Source of the DNA: Gemmatimonadota bacterium
GTDB taxonomy: Bacteria; JAAXHH01
Reading direction: 5' to 3'
Length of the DNA: 57,001 nucleotides
NCBI GenBank assembly: GCA_009837395.1
Contig: VXTP01000028.1
Coordinates: forward strand, 1-57,001
Below, one piece after another: positions 50,613 to 57,001 of the stretch. Every line of letters starts with the position of its first letter. Positions within the stretch are counted from its first letter, which is position 1. A program made the translations under genes and the position numbers. The notes under the pieces are model-generated. The model saw only the letters and a list, made by a program, of their open reading frames with translations. It searched no databases and was not told the origin of the DNA.

Positions 50613-51605
50613 CTACGTTCTGCGCGCACGGATGATGTCCGCCAGGTTCCGCGCCATCTCCTCGAAACCGGCGGGCGCCGGATGCACGAGGTCCACCGTG
50701 AGGCCGGTGTTGGACCGGAGCATGGCGTCTCCCGGAATGTGAACGAGCTTCGGGCGGTTCAATTCCATCACCCGTTCCGCCACGATGGACCGGAAGGTCT
50801 CGCAATTTTCGACGCCCGTAAAATCATACCGGCACGGGAAGATGTCAATGCAGAAGATCCAGTCGTCAGGATGGGCGTCGGCGATCGTGGTCACGAAGTA
50901 CGCGACCCGGTTGTAAAACTCGTCCACGGTGAAGGACTGCACGACGTTGATGCCCATTTCCAGCGTGGCGAAGTGCCAGTCTGTCCGTCCGGCGATGTAA
51001 TCCGCCATGCCCCCTTCCAGGTGGGCGCCTCCGCCGAATCCCAGGTTGAAGAGATCGGTGCCCAGCAGCTCGGCGGTCCGTGCGGGGTACGTGCCCGTGG
51101 GCCGGACGGCCGTGCTGCCGTGGGTAATCGACGATCCGTAGGCCAGGTACCGGGTCTGCGGCGTCTGGTCCGGCCGCGGCAGCGACGTATCGCCTTCGAT
51201 GGAGACCAGGCGGACCGCGGGCCGCCACGGCAGGACCACCCGGGTGAGGCCGGTATCGAACCGCGCATCGGGCGGCGTAACCTGGCGCATGTCCGGTTCG
51301 GACTCGGGGCGCGCCACGACGATACGCGTCGGGTTCGCGTCGATGATGTGCAGGGCGCTGAAGAAATCGCCCTGGTACACTTCCGCGAGCGTCGGGCCGT
51401 CGGGGCTCTGGAGCGTGATGGCCGCTTCCGGTCCCTCCAGGTTGAAACGGATTTCGCATCCGGTAGCCTGCAGGGCGTTGTTCTTCGCCGATTCGTTCAG
51501 CGTCACGCGCAGGTCGTTCGGCACGCGGCAGCAGATACGGCCCGCGCCGCCGGGGTCGTCCAGCAGTTCGTGTACGTTATGCAGTTCGGCTTGTCCGAGA
51601 ATCAC
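50613..51605 (-). CDS. SGNH/GDSL-family hydrolase
   Basis: A 330-residue esterase-type protein with an N-terminal beta domain of about 150 residues before the SGNH fold, as in carbohydrate esterase-like proteins. The nucleophile is Ser159 in YGSSITHG. The C-terminal Asp305 and His308 are in DLVHPAPAG. The block III sequence is LEMGINV. No signal peptide is seen, so it acts in the cytoplasm. It could remove acetyl or other ester groups from a sugar or aglycone. Lies 28 bp after the amidohydrolase gene in the operon. Confidence 0.82.
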   Translation of the reverse strand: MILGQAELHNVHELLDDPGGAGRICCRVPNDLRVTLNESAKNNALQATGCEIRFNLEGPEAAITLQSPDGPTLAEVYQGDFFSALHIIDANPTRIVVARPESEPDMRQVTPPDARFDTGLTRVVLPWRPAVRLVSIEGDTSLPRPDQTPQTRYLAYGSSITHGSTAVRPTGTYPARTAELLGTDLFNLGFGGGAHLEGGMADYIAGRTDWHFATLEMGINVVQSFTVDEFYNRVAYFVTTIADAHPDDWIFCIDIFPCRYDFTGVENCETFRSIVAERVMELNRPKLVHIPGDAMLRSNTGLTVDLVHPAPAGFEEMARNLADIIRARRT

Positions 51606-51633
51606 GTAATCCTCCTGTCCTTAGATGCCTATC

Positions 51634-52383
51634 CTAAATGCCCAGCAGCCGGGCCGCGTTTTCGCCCAGTGCCATGCGTTTCGCTTCGTCGGAGATCCGG
51701 GCCGTGATGATCTTGCCGATCTGCGGCCGCGGGTCCATCAGGGGCATGTCCGATCCGTACAGCACGCGGTCGGCTCCGCCCTTTTCCACCAGTTCCTCGA
51801 TCACGCCGGGCGTCCGGTACGTCGAGCAGGTCTCCAGGTAGACGTTCGGGTACTTCTGCGCGGCGGCGATGGCCTCCGCGCGGGCCTCGGGCACGTTGCC
51901 GCAGTGGGCGGAGACGAAGTTCACCCGGGGGTAGGCCGGCGCGAGGTCTTCGAAGTAACGGGGCCGGCTGTTGATGAAGTGATCCGTGTGGAAGATGATG
52001 GCCAGCCCCCGGTCCTGGGCGAATTCATAGATCGGATGCCAGGGTTCCTCGTTGAAGGGCCAGGGCGTATAGGGCGGGTAGAGCTTGATGGCCGGAAACC
52101 CCAGTTTGTCGATCGCCCTCTCCAGTTCGGGTACCATCCGGTCGGGCATCGTCGGCGAGACATAGGCGAAACCCACGAAGCGGTCCGGGTTCCGGGCGAC
52201 GAATTTCGCCGTCAGATCGTTGCCCGTGGTACCGTCCGGATGAAATATGTGGAACAGGCACGCGACATCGATGCCGACGGCATCCATGGCCCCCAGGAGG
52301 AGTTCCGGATCGTCCACCATGCCGTACCGTTCCCACCGGCCAACGTGGCCGTGGTAGTCGATCACCCTCGTGCCGTCTATCAT
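51634..52383 (-). CDS. Amidohydrolase family 2 (TIM-barrel metal hydrolase/decarboxylase)
   Basis: A 249-residue protein like amidohydrolase-2 enzymes, which include ACMS-type decarboxylases and lactonases. A complete metal site is visible: His11-x-His13 (DYHGHVG), His132 (IIFHTDHF), His160 (SAHCGN) and Asp212 (YGSDMPL), with Lys100 in AIKLYPPY nearby. The ATG overlaps the stop of the upstream paralogue as ATGA, so the pair are translationally coupled. It is likely to catalyse hydrolysis or decarboxylation of a carboxylic acid or lactone. Confidence 0.87.
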   Translation of the reverse strand: MIDGTRVIDYHGHVGRWERYGMVDDPELLLGAMDAVGIDVACLFHIFHPDGTTGNDLTAKFVARNPDRFVGFAYVSPTMPDRMVPELERAIDKLGFPAIKLYPPYTPWPFNEEPWHPIYEFAQDRGLAIIFHTDHFINSRPRYFEDLAPAYPRVNFVSAHCGNVPEARAEAIAAAQKYPNVYLETCSTYRTPGVIEELVEKGGADRVLYGSDMPLMDPRPQIGKIITARISDEAKRMALGENAARLLGI

Positions 52384-53141
52384 GATGTCTCCGTGCGTCC
52401 GAGCAGCCGCTCGACGTTTCCGGCGCAGACCCGTGCTAGTTCATCCTCGCCCATGCGCGTGTGGTGCAGGTAGAACAGGATAGGCCCCATGGCGTACCGG
52501 GGGTACCACGAGCCGTAGACGAACCGTTCCGCACCGAACCGCTCCACGAGGGCCTCCACCTCGCCGATGGGTTCGTAGCGGCTGAGTTCCAGCACGGCAC
52601 GGGGACTCGCTTCCAACAGTCCGCGAACGACCAGCGCGTGGGTATAGTGTGCGCCGACGAGCACGGCGTGCAGGTCCGGATAGGCCTTGAGCGTTGTGAC
52701 CAGGTGGTCCGTTTCCACGTCCATAAGCGGGATCCAAAGCGGGATCCCGGCATCAGAAAGAAAGGTCAGGAGATCGTCGTAACCCCATGGCAGAAAGGGA
52801 AGTCCGGCGGACTGGCAATCGTGCAGCCGGACGGAACGCACCCGGCCCCGGCCGTGGAGTTCCGCGATCTGCCCCATGGAGGTTTCCACCGGCGCGACTG
52901 ACCACTGGGGGATCAGCCTGCCATCCTCGTCGAGCCAGTCCTCCAGGTACCGGTTGCCGTCCGTCGGACTGATCTGCTCACCCTGGGCGTGGTAGATCAC
53001 GGCGCGCTCGACCCCGTGGAAATCCATTTCTTCGAGCAGTTGCACCGGGCTCTGGCAGGGCGATGGTCCGGTATGGTGATTGCCCACGCACACATTCGCG
53101 TCGATGACGGGCACGCGGGGCGAGAAGTTCAGTGAGGACAC
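52380..53141 (-). CDS. Amidohydrolase-2-like protein with degenerate metal site (pseudoenzyme candidate)
   Basis: A 253-residue homologue of the protein encoded just downstream. The plan is the same (ending RFGAERFVYGSWYPRY), but metal-ligand positions are lost: the His-x-His is Asn16-Val-Cys18 (DANVCVGN), the second His falls in PLWIPLM without a His, and the Asp in GSD is Trp212 (GSWYP). Only His165 (GAHYTH) remains. It is unlikely to bind the usual metal, so a regulatory or structural partner of the next protein is possible. The start is GTG 53141. The frame is intact, so it is not a simple pseudogene. Confidence 0.8.
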   Translation of the reverse strand: MSSLNFSPRVPVIDANVCVGNHHTGPSPCQSPVQLLEEMDFHGVERAVIYHAQGEQISPTDGNRYLEDWLDEDGRLIPQWSVAPVETSMGQIAELHGRGRVRSVRLHDCQSAGLPFLPWGYDDLLTFLSDAGIPLWIPLMDVETDHLVTTLKAYPDLHAVLVGAHYTHALVVRGLLEASPRAVLELSRYEPIGEVEALVERFGAERFVYGSWYPRYAMGPILFYLHHTRMGEDELARVCAGNVERLLGRTETS

Positions 53142-53158
53142 GTGGACGGTTTCCGTGG

Positions 53159-54061
53159 TTATGACGATTCGGCATCCATGCCCGGACGGATGCCGAAAGA
53201 TTGGTCGAACGCTTCCCAGAGGTCACCTGGAATCGTCTCGGTGGCGGCCTCGTAGGCGTCATGGACGTGCCGGATGCTCGCCGGCCCGAACATGACGATG
53301 CTGTCCACCGGCGCCGCCAGGCAGAATTGTATGGCCAGGTGGCGGATGTTGACGCCGTGCTCACGGCACCAGGCCCAGATTCGATGGGCGCGCGGCTCGG
53401 ACCCGGGATGCATACCCCGCTCACGGTCCGGATCGGGCTCTTGTCCGGTCAGCAGGCCCATGCCCTGGACGCTGGCGAGGATAACCCCCGTTGACCGCCT
53501 CCTTGCCGCTGGAAAGATGGAGGCGGCGGCCGACTGGTTGACCAGGGTGTAGTCCAGGAAGGTCAGCGAAACGTCGCTGATGCCTTCGTCGATCAGCCGT
53601 ACGTGCCAGTCATGGGAACGGGCGCCGAGTCCTATATTCCTTACCACGCCCTGCGATTTCATTTCGCGCAGCACGTCGAAAACCGCGCCTTCGCGCAACA
53701 ATTCGTCCACATCGGCCGGATCGTGCACGAGCACGCAGTCGAGATAGTCTGTCTTCAGGGATCGCAGGCTCTGGTCCAGGCTCCACCTGGCGCCTTCCCC
53801 GGAGAAGTCCTTCCTGCGTTCCGGATGGGTACCGATCTTGGCCTGGAGATAGTAGGAGGATCGGGGCACGCCGGAGAGCGCCTCGCCCCATTTCTCCTCG
53901 TGGTGGCCCGGATAGGTATCGAAATAGTTGACGCCCAGTTCCAGGGCGGTCTGGATGGCCTCGACCGCCTCGGGGCTTTCGTGCAGGAAGGCGGCTCCCA
54001 TGGCCAGTGCCGCCGGACGCATGCCGGTTCGCCCGAACGAGCGGGCGGGTAGGTTGTTCAC
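53159..54061 (-). CDS. Aldo/keto reductase-like protein lacking the catalytic Tyr
   Basis: A 300-residue AKR-fold protein (LPARSFGRTGMRPAALAMGA). The tetrad Asp48 (YFDTYPGHHE), Lys75 (LQAKIG) and His113 (VLVHDP) is present, but the usual DTAxxYG reads Asp48-Thr-Tyr-Pro-Gly-His53, putting His where the proton-donating Tyr belongs (Tyr50 is three residues early). The gene has a normal length. It is 17 bp upstream of the degenerate amidohydrolase and 12 bp after the bicupin. Reduction of an aldehyde or ketone may be weak, or the chemistry different. Confidence 0.85.
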   Translation of the reverse strand: MNNLPARSFGRTGMRPAALAMGAAFLHESPEAVEAIQTALELGVNYFDTYPGHHEEKWGEALSGVPRSSYYLQAKIGTHPERRKDFSGEGARWSLDQSLRSLKTDYLDCVLVHDPADVDELLREGAVFDVLREMKSQGVVRNIGLGARSHDWHVRLIDEGISDVSLTFLDYTLVNQSAAASIFPAARRRSTGVILASVQGMGLLTGQEPDPDRERGMHPGSEPRAHRIWAWCREHGVNIRHLAIQFCLAAPVDSIVMFGPASIRHVHDAYEAATETIPGDLWEAFDQSFGIRPGMDAESS

Positions 54062-54073
54062 GTACGCTTTCGA

Positions 54074-55516
54074 TTAACGTCTGTCCGCATCAGGAGATTC
54101 GTCGTCCTCCCCTGTTTCGTCCTCCACGACGGTTTCATCTTCGTCTTCGATATCGAAGTCCGCGTCGTCGTCTTCCAGATCGAAATCATCGTCATCCGCT
54201 TCGGCTTTTTCTGAGGCTTCGGCCTGGTCCGCTTCGGCCACGTCTTCTTCTTCCGCTTCCGCGTCCTCGGCGTCTTCTACTGCCGCTTCCGGTTCGCTAT
54301 CATCGGTCGCCTCGGCGCTTTCCACTACGTCCTCCTCCGCGTCTTCCCCATCTTCGCCGTTGCCTTCCTCCACGACTTCGATATCCTCGTCGGCTTCGTC
54401 AGCTTCATACTCTTCGTCGGCCACTGCCGATTCGCCAGCCTCATCATCTATTCCGTCGCCGCCGGCCTCATCGTCAACGGCCGCTTCAACTGCCGCCTCC
54501 GCCTCATCCTCGGCCTCATCCTCATCTTCGGCCTCCGCCGACTCCACGTCATCGTCGACCACATCCTCGGCCTGCGCCGACTCCACATCATCGTCGGCTT
54601 CATCGTCGGTCCCGTCCTCCTCGATTTCCTCTTCGGTCTCCACCGCGTCGGCGTCGTCCCAATCGACCTCCGCCACCACGGCAGCCGCGGCTACATCCTC
54701 CACGCCGTACTCCACGGCCGGCTTTTCGGACTCCTCGAACTCGTCGGATTCGTCCGGCGCTTCGACCTCACCTACCTCGACCGCGAACGTGACGTACTCG
54801 AGCCAGCCCTCGCTTTGGTTGGCGAATCGATGGGCAACTCCGGGCAGTACGTGGGCCGCAGAACCTTCGGTGACCAGTTGGCGGTCCCCGTCAAGATCTT
54901 CGACGATGCCGAATCCGCTGAGCACGTAGTGGACCAACTCGATGCCATCCAACTGCTGCCAGTCGGTTCCCTGGCGTCCCTGGACCGCGTAGCGGGTCAC
55001 ACTATGCACGCGCTGGAGCACGCCGCCTTCGCCGGCAGGTGCATCCTCCTCGCGCCGCAGCAGCGGCCAGGAAACGGTGCCGCCTTCCAGCACGACCGGA
55101 TGGACGTCGCGCCAGTCCCGCACTGCGGGCGTGCCCTCCCGGATTTCGTCGAGCGGGCAACTGACGATCAGGTGTTCCATCCAGCCTTCGCCGTCGTTGA
55201 ACGCCTGGTGGGGTACGTTGACGGGCATGTAGACGGCCGTACCGTCCCGGACGTCCACCTTGTCGTCCCCGATCAGCAACTGGCCGCGCCCTCGGAGGAT
55301 GAAATACAACTGCTCGATGGCGTCGTGGTGGTGGTGGTCCGAGTGCTGGTGGCCCTGGAGCCCGTGCTTGACGAAGCTGTTGATGCCGTGCAGCCGGTTG
55401 ATTTCCGGCGGAGAGGTCGCGTCTTTGTCATGGGACTGGTACAGCGTCCAGACCAGCGCGCTGATATGCCCGACATAGGGCGCCTGATCACGCCAGTTTC
55501 GCACGCGGATGCTCAT
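54074..55516 (-). CDS. Bicupin protein with a long Asp/Glu-rich C-terminal tail
   Basis: A 480-residue protein. Residues ~48-120 form a first cupin: a His-rich strand HSDHHHHDAIEQLYFILRGR with the likely metal ligands, then VPHQAFNDG. Residues ~168-245 form a second cupin (ELVHYVLSGFG, LPGVAHRFANQSE). The remaining ~232 residues (about 248-480) are almost only Asp, Glu, Ala, Val and Ser, with only two Lys and two Arg; 40 of the last 71 are Asp or Glu. The tail is likely disordered and could bind metal or proteins. Cupins act as isomerases, dioxygenases or sensors; this one lies at the centre of the operon, 21 bp after the CoA-transferase gene. The tail is in one uninterrupted frame. Confidence 0.85.
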   Translation of the reverse strand: MSIRVRNWRDQAPYVGHISALVWTLYQSHDKDATSPPEINRLHGINSFVKHGLQGHQHSDHHHHDAIEQLYFILRGRGQLLIGDDKVDVRDGTAVYMPVNVPHQAFNDGEGWMEHLIVSCPLDEIREGTPAVRDWRDVHPVVLEGGTVSWPLLRREEDAPAGEGGVLQRVHSVTRYAVQGRQGTDWQQLDGIELVHYVLSGFGIVEDLDGDRQLVTEGSAAHVLPGVAHRFANQSEGWLEYVTFAVEVGEVEAPDESDEFEESEKPAVEYGVEDVAAAAVVAEVDWDDADAVETEEEIEEDGTDDEADDDVESAQAEDVVDDDVESAEAEDEDEAEDEAEAAVEAAVDDEAGGDGIDDEAGESAVADEEYEADEADEDIEVVEEGNGEDGEDAEEDVVESAEATDDSEPEAAVEDAEDAEAEEEDVAEADQAEASEKAEADDDDFDLEDDDADFDIEDEDETVVEDETGEDDESPDADRR

Positions 55517-55537
55517 GATGTCTCCTTTGGGATTCGG

Positions 55538-56698
55538 CTACTTCTCCCCGGTTCGGGATGCGTGTACTGCGCCAAGTTGTATCAGTCGGTCGATCTCGTC
55601 ATCATCGTATCCGGAATCCGAAAGCACCGATCGCGTATGTTCGCCTTTGACGGGAGGCGGAAGCGGGGCTTCGGACTCCTGCGTATCCGTGCGGTACGGC
55701 GCCCTGACCTGACGGCTTTCCGACCGGTCGGAAGCGACGAGATGGTAAAACGGGTTTCGATACTGTATATAAGGGTCGTCCGGTAACTCGTCAAGATGGT
55801 AAATAGGTGCGCATGGCACGTCGGCTTCGCGCAGCCTCCGGTCCCATTCCCGGCAGGATGCCGTGGCAAAAACGGCACGGAGTTTCTCCCTGATTTCGGT
55901 CTCCCGGTCCAGCCGTTTCTTCGAAGGCCAGTTCCGCCAGCCGTCCAGTCCCATGACATCGCAAAGTCGGGCCCAGAAATGGTCCTCGTGGACGATCCCG
56001 AGGCTGATGTGTCGGCCGTCCGAGGTCTCGTAGATCCCGTAATGGGAGATGTTCCCGAGGAACTGCCCACGGGCCGCCTCCGGATCCTGCGCCGCCGTGG
56101 CGATGTCGAGGGCCATCCAGGACAGGATGCAGTCGGTCATGGACAGATCGATGAAGCATCCCTCCCCCGTGGCCGCGCGCCGCATGAGCGCGGCGGAAAC
56201 GGCCAATGCGGCGTAAAGGCCGGAGGACAGGTCCGAAATCAGCACGGGAGGGACCGCGGGCGGATCGGCGCGTCCAAGCAGGCCGCCGATCGCGAGGTAG
56301 TTGATGTCGTGGCCGGCGCGGTCCCGGTAGGGGCCTTCCTGCCCAAAACCGGATATGGCGCAGTACACGACGGCAGGGTTCAGGCTTTTTGCCGCGGGAT
56401 AGTCCACGCCGAGCCGTTCGGCCACACCCGGCCGGAATCCTTCCAGCACGACGTCCGCCCGGCCGATCAGGCGGCTCATGACCGCCCTGCCCGCGTCCTT
56501 TTTGAGGTCGATCACGATGTTCCGCTTGCCGCGGTTGACGCTGGCGTACGCCGGGGGGAAACCGCGCAGGGGATCCCCGCCGGGCGGTTCCACCTTAATC
56601 ACCTGGGCTCCGAGATCGGCCAGCAGCATGGCACAGTAGGGACCCGGCAGTTGCGTGGTCAACTCCACCACCAGGCAGTCGGTCAGTGCGGGAATCAT
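55538..56698 (-). CDS. Family III CoA-transferase (CaiB/BaiF)
   Basis: A 386-residue CoA-transferase that moves CoA between carboxylic acids. VELTTQLPGPYCAMLLADLG opens the fold, KVEPPGGDPLR and SGFGQEGPYRDRAGHDINY are family blocks, and Asp156 in LISDLSSGLY is the expected catalytic Asp. Start ATG 56698 overlaps the stop of the small upstream gene as ATGA. It implies that the operon's pathway handles an acid through a CoA thioester. No acyl-CoA dehydrogenase or hydratase is in the operon, and the acid remains unknown. Confidence 0.9.
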   Translation of the reverse strand: MIPALTDCLVVELTTQLPGPYCAMLLADLGAQVIKVEPPGGDPLRGFPPAYASVNRGKRNIVIDLKKDAGRAVMSRLIGRADVVLEGFRPGVAERLGVDYPAAKSLNPAVVYCAISGFGQEGPYRDRAGHDINYLAIGGLLGRADPPAVPPVLISDLSSGLYAALAVSAALMRRAATGEGCFIDLSMTDCILSWMALDIATAAQDPEAARGQFLGNISHYGIYETSDGRHISLGIVHEDHFWARLCDVMGLDGWRNWPSKKRLDRETEIREKLRAVFATASCREWDRRLREADVPCAPIYHLDELPDDPYIQYRNPFYHLVASDRSESRQVRAPYRTDTQESEAPLPPPVKGEHTRSVLSDSGYDDDEIDRLIQLGAVHASRTGEK

Positions 56699-56907
56699 GG
56701 ATGCTCGGATGCTTCGTACAACGCGATGGCCAGCCCGTCGCGCCACGCGTCGAGCTGCTCCAGGTCGTATCCTTCGTCGCCGTGACGGTGCGTTGTTTCA
56801 GAGGCCGGCGATCCCTGGTCGTAGACGACGATGCACGGATCAGATCCGCGCGTTTCCACCGCCTTGAAGCCGGCGGGAGCGAGAGAGACGCGGCGGTCGA
56901 AATCCAC
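56695..56907 (-). CDS. Small protein coupled to the CoA-transferase gene
   Basis: A frame of about 70 residues (DFDRRVSLAPAGFKAVETRG, closing ALYEASEHP) with the stop overlapping the CoA-transferase start (ATGA). GTG 56907 is the best start, with GAGGGG just before it; TTG 56940 is an alternative. It is acidic and has one Cys in DPCIVVYD. I do not recognise a family. Coupling and continuous codon use argue that it is real. The ~95 bp upstream to the window edge are AT-rich and probably hold the operon promoter (weak TTGTGA-N17-TATTGC reading leftward). Confidence 0.5.
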   Translation of the reverse strand: MDFDRRVSLAPAGFKAVETRGSDPCIVVYDQGSPASETTHRHGDEGYDLEQLDAWRDGLAIALYEASEHP

Positions 56908-57001
56908 CCACCCCTCACGCTCCCCCCCTACGGAAAACAAAAGTTATAACCAGCTGCAATACAAAAATAAACCTACGATCACAACAGGAACAAGATAGAT
57001 A

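Noticed and set aside
52380-53141. Frameshift or pseudogene explanation for the degenerate amidohydrolase
   Set aside because: The frame is open over its full normal length and is coupled to the next gene; only the ligand positions are changed.
54007-54929. Pro/Arg-rich and Ser-rich plus-strand frames
   Set aside because: Both are complements of the acidic tail of the bicupin; GAx codons read backward as TCx or CTx. The minus frame is continuous with real cupin domains.
1-57001. tRNA, rRNA, insertion sequences, integrases or phage genes
   Set aside because: None seen on reading both strands; no transposase or integrase motifs and no tRNA-like cloverleaf noted, although a covariance-model scan was not possible.

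Overview
The window is a GC-rich, gene-dense stretch of bacterial chromosome. It carries housekeeping genes (lexA, tyrS, tex, lipB), lipoprotein signal peptides, and many small catabolic enzymes: Gfo/Idh/MocA dehydrogenases, TIM-barrel sugar isomerases, a phytanoyl-CoA-type dioxygenase, cupins, aldo/keto reductases and a family III CoA-transferase. There is no rRNA or tRNA, phage, IS element or CRISPR. The gene mix suggests an uncultured heterotroph of the FCB/Latescibacterota/Poribacteria kind. That placement is an inference from gene content only and is weak.

Layout. 1-2922 (minus): an NCS2 nucleobase-type permease (cut by the window edge), a YCII-like protein and a UbiD decarboxylase. 3164-6909 (plus): a SelA-like PLP enzyme and Tex. 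6927-11036 (minus): a MoaD/ThiS-like protein and, behind a hairpin terminator, a three-subunit molybdenum hydroxylase. 11265-13298 (minus): a DUF815 ATPase and a Gfo/Idh enzyme. 13677-16175 (plus): a lipoprotein and an OPT-like transporter, ending tail-to-tail with a GerW-like protein. 16771-17388 (plus): lexA.

17399-28129 (minus) reads as one seven-gene operon: UDP-glucuronate decarboxylase-like, MoxR, DUF58, BatA-like, DUF4175, histone-deacetylase-like, aldo/keto reductase. Facing it, 28398-39656 (plus) is a closely spaced run of eleven genes behind a perfect TTGACA-N17-TATAAT promoter. It holds the dioxygenase, a xylose-isomerase-like protein, a carbon-nitrogen hydrolase, lipB, a 2-oxoacid dehydrogenase E1alpha-E1beta-E2 set, DUF72 and a sugar ABC transporter without its ATPase. 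39665-40252 is a GNAT enzyme. 40643-45160 (plus) holds an unknown small protein, a Gfo/Idh enzyme, tyrS, a TIM-barrel isomerase and a PHP phosphatase. An AT-rich islet with a small membrane protein follows, then a TPP enzyme with an APC permease (minus) and a nucleotide-kinase-like gene (plus).

49543-56907 (minus) is a second long operon of eight genes and the most unusual part of the window: a small coupled protein, CoA-transferase, a bicupin with a ~230-residue acidic tail, an aldo/keto reductase, two translationally coupled amidohydrolases, an SGNH hydrolase and a Gfo/Idh enzyme. In at least three of these products key family residues are replaced.

Two sequence-level patterns recur. The best promoters share an extended -35 block (C)CGCTTGAC(A/G), usually 17 bp from the -10, and occur as mirror-image divergent pairs. 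Short tandem duplications are common in linkers and especially across stop codons.
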